Below are positions 6,961-13,173 of a DNA stretch of 13,174 nucleotides, in pieces. The stretch's first letter is position 1. Every line of letters begins with the position of its first letter. The translations under genes and the position numbers were made by a program. The DNA is from JAGLTN01 sp023135255 (GTDB lineage: Bacteria > Planctomycetota > Phycisphaerae > Sedimentisphaerales > Anaerobacaceae): contig DAOWCP010000070.1 of assembly GCA_030639495.1 (NCBI GenBank), forward strand, positions 1 to 13,174, read 5' to 3'. The notes under the pieces were generated by a model that did no database searches, was not told the origin of the DNA, and worked only from the letters and a program-made list of their open reading frames with translations.

Positions 6961-8133
6961 TTATGCAGTAAAAATTCCGCATACTTTATTTATCTCATCT
7001 ATACTTGTTATGGATTTTTCTATTAGATTTTTTCCTGCTGAGAGAAGATCCTTGTGGCCTTTATCTTTCAGGATATTTTCGAGTTCGTCGATATCCGCTT
7101 TTGCGAGGATGGCTTTTCGCAGGTCGCTGTCGAGTTCTACGATTTCGGCGATGAGTGCTCTGCCTTTGTATCCTGTGCCCAGGCATGATTCGCAGCCTAC
7201 GGCCTCATAGCTTTGGTTTTTTTCGTTTTTAATTTTGCATTTGTCGCATAGCTTGCGGACGAGTCTTTGGTTCAGGATGCCAGATAGGCTTGAGGTTAGC
7301 TGGTAAGGCTCTATACCCATTTCGAGCAGTCGCAGGAAACCTGCTGCCGGTGATGAGCTGTGCATTGTACTCATGAGAAAATGTCCTGTCAGGGCTGCCT
7401 GGGTTGCAATTTTTGCGGTGTCTGCATCGCGTATCTCACCTATCATTAAAACCTGCGGGTCCTGTCTTAGCAGTGATCTTAGTGCTACGGGGAAAGTCAT
7501 TTCGCCGTGAGTGTTGATCTGTACCTGTGTTATGCCATCGATCCTTATTTCTACAGGGTCTTCAAGAGTTACAAAACTTTTGCCTGGTGTGTTTTCGAGC
7601 ATGTATCTTAAGATGGCTGCCAGTGTTGTGCTTTTTCCGCTGCCTGCGGGGCCTGTGAGCAGGAGCAGCCCTTGGTTTTTGGCTGCTATTTTGCGAATCG
7701 TGTTATAAATTTGCTGCGAAAAGCCTAATTGTTCGAGGCAGGTTAGCTGGGAGTTTTGGTAGAAAATTCTTACGACGACCCTTTGGCCATAGATGGTGGG
7801 GAATACTGATATTCGCTGATCGACAACTGCGGAGTCTTTGTCGGGGTTTAGCTGGATAGCACCTTCCTGCGGAATATCGTTGCGGTAGGTGAGCAATCCT
7901 GCGAGTACTTTGAGTCTGGCTATTATGTTGCCGGCGATAAAGCTGGGCAGTTTTTCAAAGATGCTTAGTTGGCCATCGAGGCGGAATTTTATTAATAGCG
8001 ATGACTGGGTGGGTTCAAAGTGGATATCGCTGGCTCTGCTTGCGATGGCTTGTTCTATGATATCATCTACTATAGAGACTGCGTCGTGGGCGTTTTCGCT
8101 GTTAGATTTTTTGCTGCGATTTCTTAAATTCAT
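6961..8133 (-). CDS. gspE: Type II secretion/type IV pilus assembly ATPase, short GspE/ComGA-like
   Basis: A 390-aa hexameric traffic ATPase that powers pseudopilus assembly at the inner membrane. From ATG 8133: N2E domain with ASDIHFEP at about 34-41 and FRLDG at 50-54, Walker A GPAGSGKS at 161-168, Asp box TLEDPVEIR at 189-197, Walker B VLMIGEIRD at 228-236 and His box TGHFLMSTMHSS at 249-260. A zinc-binding tetracysteine follows (C296, C299, C314, C317), then GTGYKGR at 319-325. Assembly ATPases have this CxxC pair and the PilT retraction ATPase lacks it. The usual N1E domain of GspE/PilB is absent, so the enzyme is about 150 residues short, like ComGA. An in-frame GTG at 8157 would add eight residues (MNVFFWCS); neither start has a clear Shine-Dalgarno. 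It is the first gene of the six-gene operon. Confidence 0.92.
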   Translation of the reverse strand: MNLRNRSKKSNSENAHDAVSIVDDIIEQAIASRASDIHFEPTQSSLLIKFRLDGQLSIFEKLPSFIAGNIIARLKVLAGLLTYRNDIPQEGAIQLNPDKDSAVVDQRISVFPTIYGQRVVVRIFYQNSQLTCLEQLGFSQQIYNTIRKIAAKNQGLLLLTGPAGSGKSTTLAAILRYMLENTPGKSFVTLEDPVEIRIDGITQVQINTHGEMTFPVALRSLLRQDPQVLMIGEIRDADTAKIATQAALTGHFLMSTMHSSSPAAGFLRLLEMGIEPYQLTSSLSGILNQRLVRKLCDKCKIKNEKNQSYEAVGCESCLGTGYKGRALIAEIVELDSDLRKAILAKADIDELENILKDKGHKDLLSAGKNLIEKSITSIDEINKVCGIFTA

Positions 8134-8230
8134 AGAGCACCAGAAAAAAACATTCACCTTTCACTAATTAGGACGCATATATAGGGTGATTGTTAACTAA
8201 AAAAGTGAAAAAATGAGAATTTAAGGTTAT

Positions 8231-8311
8231 TTATACTGATCCCAATTGAATTTTTCCGTTTATCCGCGGGTATCCCGATATACATCGGAATCTTAGCCTC
8301 AAAGGGTATAA
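8231..8311 (+). repeat. Dispersed intergenic repeat, copy A
   Basis: Starts TTATACTGATCCCAATTG and ends GGGTATAA. Its first 42 nt (8231-8272) are identical to 9501-9542 and about 33/42 identical to 11172-11213. The middle is a small CCGAT-ATAC-ATCGG hairpin at 8275-8288, a module shared with copy C but missing from copy B. It lies upstream of the sigma factor gene. Confidence 0.85.
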
Positions 8312-8355
8312 TGGGACGGGAAGCTTAGATTGCTTGTGCTTTTTTCAGATTTTGC

Positions 8356-8384
8356 TTGATTTTTTTTACTTTTAATATTAACAT
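8356..8384 (+). promoter_or_regulatory. Weak sigma-70-like promoter candidate for the sigma factor operon
   Basis: TTGATT at 8356-8361, a 17-nt spacer and TAACAT at 8379-8384, each 4/6 to consensus, about 57 nt before the start codon. CATAAT at 8382-8387 is an alternative -10 without a well-spaced -35. ECF sigma genes are often autoregulated, but no clear ECF-type GGAAC -35 was seen. Confidence 0.25.
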
Positions 8385-8440
8385 AATCACATCGGCAGCG
8401 TCTTATATTACGAAACGATAATTTTTTCAGTTGAGAGAAA

Positions 8441-9007
8441 ATGATCAGTAACTCATCAAGCTGCAGTTTAGCGTGGGACTTTGTAATCGACAGGGCTTTG
8501 GATAAAAGTCAGGGGTGGGTTCTTTGTACTATGCAAAAATACGGCAGCGAACTGGTTACTATGCTTTGGCGAATTCTTGGCAATGAACAGGACGTCTGCG
8601 ATGCATATCAGGATACATTTTTAAAGCTTGCACATTATGAGAACAACCGAAAGCCTGAACATGTTAAGGCTTATGTTTTCAGGAGTGCTTCTAATACAGC
8701 TGTTTCTATGCTGAGAAGAAGGGCGATCGAAAAAAGGAAGCTGGCTGAAATATCAACAGAAGAAAAAAGCTTTCAGTCGGCTGAAAAAGAGCTGGACGTA
8801 AAACTAATGAGAGAATCATTGAGATATTATATTACCAAGCTGCCCGATCATTTGAGAGACGTGGTGACTCTTAGAGATTTGGCAGAGCTTTCGTATTTCC
8901 AGGTGGCAAGGATCCTTGGGATTGCGGAAACGACCGCAAGAGTTTACAGGTGTAAAGCGGTGCAATTGTTGTCAGCATGGATGACTAAAAATAGCGGTGC
9001 GATATGA
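8441..9007 (+). CDS. ECF-type (sigma-70 family) RNA polymerase sigma factor
   Basis: A 188-aa two-domain sigma factor. Region 2 spans about 34-95 with LGNEQDVCDAYQDTFLKL at 46-63, the ECF counterpart of the DAEDVVQETFLRA core-binding helix. The -10 recognition and melting part follows (AYVFRSASNTAVSMLRRR). Region 4 spans about 128-180 with LPDHLRDVVTLRDLAELSYFQVARILGIAE, a helix-turn-helix with the usual LP..R.V..LR opening, then TTARVYRCKAVQLL for -35 recognition. Length is typical and there is no C-terminal extension. ATG 8441 has GAGAG about 5 nt upstream. It overlaps the next gene by ATGA, the usual arrangement with an anti-sigma factor. The target regulon is unknown; the divergent pseudopilus operon is the nearest candidate. 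Confidence 0.92.
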   Translation: MISNSSSCSLAWDFVIDRALDKSQGWVLCTMQKYGSELVTMLWRILGNEQDVCDAYQDTFLKLAHYENNRKPEHVKAYVFRSASNTAVSMLRRRAIEKRKLAEISTEEKSFQSAEKELDVKLMRESLRYYITKLPDHLRDVVTLRDLAELSYFQVARILGIAETTARVYRCKAVQLLSAWMTKNSGAI

Positions 9008-9495
9008 AAAATATGAAAGAAAAAAATTGCAAAGGTATCAGGCAGCGTATATTCGATGCTTTGGTGAGCAGGTTGAGTTTGGATGCTGATTGGGTGCGGG
9101 CCCATATTGCGAATTGCCCCCGATGTCAGCGGAGACTTGCTGCTGTGGGCAGGGTTGATCTGGCGTTTACTATTTTGAAATCTGAGCCTCACAGCCTTGA
9201 CCTTTTAAGGCGGGCTAACAGCCAGGCGATCGGTGTGTTGAAGCATAGTCTGCGGACGAGCGACAAAGCTGAGAAACTTAAAAATATGATCCCGATGCCG
9301 AAATTATACGAGAAGTGCAAAAAATATCAGAGCTCAGTTTTGAATGCAGCTGCCTGTATTATGATACTGGCTATGTTTAAGGCAGGCGTTTTTAAAGGCA
9401 TCGAGACGTTTAAGGAAACGGGCAGCGCGGTTGTTAAGAATTACTATGTAACCAACGCGGGGCAGGACATTTCTGATGAGATTTTTTCCTCTTAA
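9004..9495 (+). CDS. Membrane-anchored zinc-finger (ZAS-like) anti-sigma factor candidate
   Basis: A 163-aa protein read from an ATG overlapping the sigma stop codon. The N-terminal cytosolic part has the HxxxCxxC signature of ZAS anti-sigma domains at H34-C38-C41 (HIANCPRCQRR), with C9 a possible fourth zinc ligand. A polar linker follows, then one hydrophobic segment at about 112-130 and a short C-terminal tail of about 33 residues that would lie outside the membrane. Such proteins hold their ECF sigma factor inactive until a signal arrives. The outer part is too small for a sensor domain, so partner proteins or proteolysis would have to convey the signal. Partner assignment rests on motif and operon position; the family similarity outside the zinc motif is weak. 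Confidence 0.75.
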   Translation: MKNMKEKNCKGIRQRIFDALVSRLSLDADWVRAHIANCPRCQRRLAAVGRVDLAFTILKSEPHSLDLLRRANSQAIGVLKHSLRTSDKAEKLKNMIPMPKLYEKCKKYQSSVLNAAACIMILAMFKAGVFKGIETFKETGSAVVKNYYVTNAGQDISDEIFSS

Positions 9496-9500
9496 ATCTA

Positions 9501-9606
9501 TTATACTGATCCCAATTGAATTTTTCCGTTTATCCGCGGGTAAATAACTTAAAAATAACAAGTTACGGATTTATTCACGGGAATTTCTTAGCCTTCAAGG
9601 GTATAA
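9501..9606 (+). repeat. Dispersed intergenic repeat, copy B
   Basis: Shares the 42-nt head with copy A exactly, then carries an AT-rich module (AATAACTTAAAAATA) shared with copy C, and ends GCCTTCAAGGGTATAA like copy A. Positions 9534-9580 can fold into a long imperfect hairpin. CCG and GGGTAAA pair with TTTATTC and CGG around a C-A mismatch, and a TAACTT/AAGTTA inner stem has a 9-nt loop. It lies between the convergent anti-sigma and CPBP genes, beginning 6 nt after one stop codon and ending 8 nt before the other. Confidence 0.85.
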
Positions 9607-9614
9607 ATGCTCTT

Positions 9615-10232
9615 CTACTGAATTGGCCAAATCACAAATATTGCAACATCCCATACAGCATGGCAAATAAGCCCAGGCCAAATGGATTTGAATCGATAAA
9701 ACATCGCTCCCCAGACTATTGCCCCTACCATTGCCGCACCAAGAAGCATTAAATTGAATCCCCATATATGCACAAAGGTATAGATAACAGCAGCCCAGAT
9801 ATATGCCCATTTGGGGTCAAGGCATGCCTGAAGTTTTCGCTGAACAAACCCTCGCCAGAATATTTCCTCAGCGGGGCCGACCCAGAAAAACAGTATCAGG
9901 GCGATTTTTAACAAATCAGAATTTTCTCTGGGTTTATATATTGAATCTACCTGCGAGGCTGTAAAAGGCAGTAACTGGCTGAATAGTAAATTTGACGCCC
10001 AGAAAATAATATAAAGCAAAAATGCCCCCGCCAAGGCTATAAACAGATAGCTGATCTTAAAAGAAAATATATCTGCCAGTCCCTTGCGACCAAACCAAAG
10101 AGCTGTGCCGGCTAAAAAGCCAGTAGCAATCATTATGGCAAGCCAGAAATTAACGGCGTGGGCTGTCCATGGCGAAAACATGAGAAACCAGAAAGCCCCC
10201 GCAAACGAACAAAGTATAAAAACCTGTTTCAT
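9615..10232 (-). CDS. CPBP family (CAAX/Abi) intramembrane metalloprotease
   Basis: A 205-aa polytopic membrane protein with about six hydrophobic segments and the three CPBP motifs. AEEIFWRGFVQ at 121-131 is motif 1 (E122, E123, R127), FVHIWGFN at 153-160 is motif 2 (H155), and HAVWDVAIF at 191-199 is motif 3 (H191, D195). These residues form the buried glutamate/histidine active site of the Rce1/Abi family. Family roles include prenyl-protein processing, bacteriocin self-immunity and anti-sigma cleavage, so the function here is open. The ATG shares one base with the stop of the upstream prenyltransferase gene (TGATG), indicating translational coupling. The adjacent membrane-bound anti-sigma candidate is a conceivable substrate, but nothing in the sequence proves it. 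Confidence 0.9.
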   Translation of the reverse strand: MKQVFILCSFAGAFWFLMFSPWTAHAVNFWLAIMIATGFLAGTALWFGRKGLADIFSFKISYLFIALAGAFLLYIIFWASNLLFSQLLPFTASQVDSIYKPRENSDLLKIALILFFWVGPAEEIFWRGFVQRKLQACLDPKWAYIWAAVIYTFVHIWGFNLMLLGAAMVGAIVWGAMFYRFKSIWPGLICHAVWDVAIFVIWPIQ

Positions 10233-11149
10233 CAGAAAAGCTTCCCCAGCAATATCCCAGCCATCAGAAGTACTCCAAAAGCAAGATGCAGCTTAGCGGT
10301 CATCACATCTAAAGTTGTAATAGTTTCAATACAGCTGTCGCGGCATGTGCAGATCGTTTTAATATTTTTAGCTGCCAAAGGCAAAGAAGCAAACGCAATC
10401 AACGCCCACCAATTCAAAACACCCAGCAGCACCGTTGCCGTTAGCACCAGATAAGCACCAACTAAAAGAGAAATATAGCTGAATTTCGCTTTGTTCAAAC
10501 CAAGCAATGAGGCAATGGTCTTTACTCCTGCCTGGCGGTCATGGTTTATGTCGCGAGTATTATTAGCCTGCAAAATAGCGGCAACCAGAAAGCCTACAGG
10601 GATCGAAATGAATAAAACTGAATTATCATATTTCCCTGTAAGACAAAAGTAACTGCCGATTACCATTAAAGGACCCATCAAAATAAATACCGCGATATCG
10701 CCCAACGCAAAATACTTATACGATATCGGCATTGCGGTATAACAAAGCCCGCCAACAAAGCCTACAACACCAAGTAATAAAATGGGGTAGCCTCGGAAAT
10801 AAATCAGCACGAACCCACCAAGAATCCCCAAAGCAAATGCACCCAGCCCCGCTATCAGCATTTGCCCGGGGCTAAGCAAACCATCAACCAGACATCTGCT
10901 TGAGCCATAAGAATCCGCAGTATCGATGCCTTTCTTAAAATCATAATAATCATTGACCATATTTGTACCGATCTGAAACATCAGCGAACAAAATAACACC
11001 AATGGAAACAGACCCCAGAAAACAGCGTCTTTGCCGGCGAAAGCAATGGCTGCGCCAATTAATACAGGCACCACCGAGGCAGTCAGGGAAAATATCCTGA
11101 TAGCCTGAAGCCAGACGACAATTTTGTTTTTTTGTTTTATTTTTTGCAA
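10232..11149 (-). CDS. menA: UbiA-family prenyltransferase, MenA-like (1,4-dihydroxy-2-naphthoate polyprenyltransferase)
   Basis: A 305-aa membrane protein with eight to nine hydrophobic helices. It has the two Asp-rich motifs of UbiA enzymes: NMVNDYYDFKKGID at 63-76, and NNTRDINHDRQAG at 196-208. The second motif, followed by VKTIASLLG, closely resembles MenA (NN.RD...D...GK.T.A..LG). MenA attaches the isoprenoid chain to 1,4-dihydroxy-2-naphthoate in menaquinone synthesis. The start is TTG at 11149: an in-frame TAG lies immediately upstream, no ATG occurs near, and AAGAG lies about 6 nt before it. It overlaps the CPBP gene by one base. No other men gene is in the window, and a related prenyl acceptor cannot be excluded. 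Confidence 0.85.
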   Translation of the reverse strand: MQKIKQKNKIVVWLQAIRIFSLTASVVPVLIGAAIAFAGKDAVFWGLFPLVLFCSLMFQIGTNMVNDYYDFKKGIDTADSYGSSRCLVDGLLSPGQMLIAGLGAFALGILGGFVLIYFRGYPILLLGVVGFVGGLCYTAMPISYKYFALGDIAVFILMGPLMVIGSYFCLTGKYDNSVLFISIPVGFLVAAILQANNTRDINHDRQAGVKTIASLLGLNKAKFSYISLLVGAYLVLTATVLLGVLNWWALIAFASLPLAAKNIKTICTCRDSCIETITTLDVMTAKLHLAFGVLLMAGILLGKLF

Positions 11150-11171
11150 CTAACGCTCTTTTTAGAAACAG

Positions 11172-11286
11172 TCATACTAATCTCAATTAAATTTCCACGT
11201 TTATTCGTGGGTAAATAACTTAAAAATAGTCAGCTACTGCTTTATTCGCGGTCCCGATTTATCGGAATACTACCCTAATGGTATAA
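11172..11286 (+). repeat. Dispersed intergenic repeat, copy C
   Basis: A diverged full-length copy, about 33/42 identical to A and B over the head (11172-11213). It holds both internal modules: the AT-rich piece shared with B, and CCGAT-TT-ATCGG at 11254-11265 shared with A. It ends TGGTATAA. The outer hairpin arms of copy B are also present here (11205-11215 with 11241-11251), where a T-G pair replaces the C-A mismatch of copy B. It lies between the hemW stop and the menA start. Confidence 0.75.
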
Positions 11287-11336
11287 AACATTACCATATA
11301 AACCGTTGGTGTCAAGAAATGAAAGAATAGCACGTA

Positions 11337-12470
11337 TTAAATCGAGGCGAAATCGCATAAGACAGAGTCGGCAATCGGTAAAGCTTTGCGGGTCAGAAAT
11401 ACGGAGCCTTGTTCGACTTGCAAAAGTTCTGATTGGCGGTTCTTTTCTATGGCCTGGGCGAAAAGATTTATCGCATCATAGCCTGTGCTTTCTTGGAATT
11501 CTGCCAAGTTGATTCCGGCTGTCCTGCGCAGATTTAAAACCGCAGTCTCACATGCCAGGTCAACACCGGTTACAGATTCCTGCTGGGCGAAAACACTTTG
11601 CCCATTATTGATTCTCTCGACATAGTCTTTAACATTGGCAACATTGAGAGTTCTGCTGTTCTGCCAGTATCCTCCTGCAGCGGGACCTATGCCGACATAA
11701 GGCCGATTTGCCCAGTAAGTCAAATTGTGTCTACATTGGAAACCATCCCGAGCAAAATTAGATATTTCATATTGATTGATCTGGGCCTGGGTGAGCATAT
11801 CTATTGCCAACTCATACATCCTGCGATCAGTTTGCTCATCTACGGATATCACAACACCGGCATCAAGATCTTTTTTCAAAGGGCTATCTTCTTCGTAAGT
11901 TAAGCTATAAGCACTGATATGTTCGACGCCAAGGTCAATGGCGGATTGCAAATCGCAGCGCCAACTTTGGAGATCAGAGCCTGGAATCGCAAAGATAAGG
12001 TCAAGGCTGATATTTTCAAACCCCGCCTGTCGAGCAAGCTTTACAGCGGTGACTATATCTTGTCTGTCATGGTTTCTGCCTAAAAACTTCAGCTTTGCCT
12101 GATCGAATGACTGGGCTCCGATCGAAAGACGATTAACCCCCAAACCAAAAAGAGTTTTTAAGAAATCTTCATCGACCTGGGTTGGGTTGACTTCCACTGT
12201 AAATTCGGTTTTAACAGCCCAGCGTGTAACAATTTGCTCAATAAGGGAAAATAGATTTTCACGAGGCAAAACACTCGGCGAACCACCGCCGATATAAATT
12301 GTGTTGAAAGGGCCATGAAGATCGTAGCTGAACAGATCTTTAAGCAATGCGGAAATGAATGTATTTACGTTTTGATTTTGTAAAGGCTCAGAATAAAAAC
12401 CACAATAACGACACTTGTTCAGACAAAATGGGATGTGAATGTATAATGCTGGTCCTTTATTTTTACTCAT
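11337..12470 (-). CDS. hemW: Radical SAM heme chaperone HemW (HemN-like)
   Basis: A 377-aa radical SAM protein. The N-terminal YIHIPFCLNKCRYCGFYS at 10-27 gives the [4Fe-4S] motif C16xxxC20xxC23 followed by G-F. The Phe at the position where true HemN has a fourth Cys marks HemW rather than coproporphyrinogen dehydrogenase. GGGSPS at 61-66 binds SAM, and EVNPTQ at 93-98 and SIGAQSFD at 116-123 are family blocks. HNLTYWANRPYVGIGPAAGG is the conserved mid-protein region, though the usual GPGAHS reads GPAAGG. Length is typical. HemW binds heme and is thought to deliver it to respiratory or other hemoproteins. The gene starts one base after the CBS-protein stop, so the two are co-translated. Confidence 0.92.
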   Translation of the reverse strand: MSKNKGPALYIHIPFCLNKCRYCGFYSEPLQNQNVNTFISALLKDLFSYDLHGPFNTIYIGGGSPSVLPRENLFSLIEQIVTRWAVKTEFTVEVNPTQVDEDFLKTLFGLGVNRLSIGAQSFDQAKLKFLGRNHDRQDIVTAVKLARQAGFENISLDLIFAIPGSDLQSWRCDLQSAIDLGVEHISAYSLTYEEDSPLKKDLDAGVVISVDEQTDRRMYELAIDMLTQAQINQYEISNFARDGFQCRHNLTYWANRPYVGIGPAAGGYWQNSRTLNVANVKDYVERINNGQSVFAQQESVTGVDLACETAVLNLRRTAGINLAEFQESTGYDAINLFAQAIEKNRQSELLQVEQGSVFLTRKALPIADSVLCDFASI

Positions 12471-12471
12471 T

Positions 12472-12873
12472 TTACATTATTGCTGTTTTTTCTCTGCAGT
12501 TGTGTTTCTGAATATAGAAGATAATATCCCGTCTGCTGATAATACCAACTAATTTACCGTCTGACAATATGGGCACACGCCGGAATCCATTTTCTATGAG
12601 AGATTCACATATCTCAATCAGGTTGTTTTCAACATCGAAACTAACGACACAGCGAGTCATATAATCCTCAACATATCCTTCGTTTGTACCAAGATTATAC
12701 AGAAGCTTAAGCACATCTTTCTCAGAGATTATCCCAACAAGCTTCATCTCAATATCTACTACCGGCAAACCGGTGATGCCGTTTTCGACAAGTATATCAA
12801 CTGCGTTTTGTATTGGTGAATCTTTGGTAACGCTTAAAACGTTAGCCCTCATGATGTCTTTTGCTTTTAACAT
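12472..12873 (-). CDS. CBS-domain pair protein
   Basis: A 133-aa protein made only of two CBS motifs forming a Bateman module: CBS1 about 6-60 (IMRANVLSVTKDSPIQNA to VGIISEKDVLKLL) and CBS2 about 70-124 (DYMTRCVVSFDVENNLIEI to VGIISRRDIIFYI). Both have the closing GIISxxD pattern associated with adenosine-nucleotide binding. Stand-alone pairs usually sense AMP/ATP or SAM and regulate partner proteins. ATG 12873 has AGGAG (12881-12885) 7 nt upstream, one of the best ribosome binding sites in the window. It is first in a two-gene unit with hemW. The regulatory target is unknown. Confidence 0.92.
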   Translation of the reverse strand: MLKAKDIMRANVLSVTKDSPIQNAVDILVENGITGLPVVDIEMKLVGIISEKDVLKLLYNLGTNEGYVEDYMTRCVVSFDVENNLIEICESLIENGFRRVPILSDGKLVGIISRRDIIFYIQKHNCREKTAIM

Positions 12874-12956
12874 AAAAATTCTCCTGTTTTCTCTGACCTA
12901 AGAAAAATTTTTAAAAACCTCTTCAAATTGCACAAAAAACGATTCCGCTTTTAAAG

Positions 12957-12985
12957 AGTATAATAAATAATATCGACCGATTCAA
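12957..12985 (-). promoter_or_regulatory. Sigma-70-type promoter for the CBS-hemW unit
   Basis: On the minus strand, TTGAAT at 12985-12980 (4/6 to TTGACA), a 17-nt spacer and TATACT at 12962-12957 (5/6 to TATAAT). Transcription would begin near 12950, giving a leader of about 75 nt before the CBS gene. The -35 overlaps the stop codon of the Rho gene. Confidence 0.55.
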
Positions 12986-13173
12986 ACCCCGGCTGAAAAA
13001 CTTTCCAAAAAATCCTGGTTAGTTTTGAATCTATCCAGAAGTTTTTTAAGAGCTCCGATCTTCTCTTTATTGTGATAGCCCGATAATACCTTGCGCAGCA
13101 TATTCAATTTTCCAATTTCCTCATTGGTATAGAGATATTCTTCCTTTCTTTTACCGCTTGCTGCAACATCAAT
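12982..13173 (-). CDS. rho: Transcription termination factor Rho, C-terminal end (partial)
   Basis: The last 63 codons of a gene entering from beyond the right edge on the minus strand. The translation has DVAASGKRKEEYLYTNEE, then LNMLRKVLSGYHNKEKIGAL and LLDRFKTNQDFLESF before the stop. This matches the end of Rho, whose E. coli form has SGTRKEELLTTQEELQKMWILRK and LAMTKTNDDFFEMM. The conserved S-G-x-R-K-E-E block and the final N-x-D-F are both present. Rho is the hexameric RNA helicase that terminates transcription in the cytosol; its ATPase and RNA-binding domains lie outside the window. The reading is 5'-partial because of the window edge, and no disruption is seen. Confidence 0.88.
   Translation of the reverse strand: MDVAASGKRKEEYLYTNEEIGKLNMLRKVLSGYHNKEKIGALKKLLDRFKTNQDFLESFSAGV

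Larger units (their letters stand above)
8134..8440. other. Divergent intergenic region between gspE operon and sigma factor gene
   Basis: This gap of about 300 nt must hold promoters for both divergent operons. It contains repeat copy A (8231-8311). On the gspE side lies AT-rich sequence with no convincing -35/-10 pair; TATATA on the minus strand near 8178-8183 is the only -10-like element. On the sigma side there is a T-rich stretch and a weak promoter candidate. No coding sequence was found in it. Confidence 0.6.

Noticed and set aside
6468..6971. 167-aa plus-strand open frame opposite gspF
   Set aside because: Lies wholly antisense to the convincing gspF gene and its N-terminus. The translation is low-complexity and Ser/Phe-rich with no motif. 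It is a codon-bias shadow.
8307..8312. Perfect TATAAT at the end of repeat copy A as a promoter for the sigma gene
   Set aside because: No -35-like hexamer at 16-18 nt upstream and no extended -10. The other repeat copies carry TATAAA at the same place in settings where no plus-strand gene follows, so it is probably part of the repeat tail.
8231..9542. The 42-nt direct repeats as attachment sites of an integrative element
   Set aside because: No integrase, transposase or tRNA is present, and a third diverged copy elsewhere shows the sequence is a dispersed family.
10158..10454. 98-aa plus-strand open frame opposite the CPBP and menA genes
   Set aside because: Antisense to two strongly motif-supported membrane protein genes, with no domain or ribosome site.
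8231..11286. Repeat copies as a CRISPR array
   Set aside because: Copies are more than 1 kb apart with genes between them, not regularly spaced with spacers.
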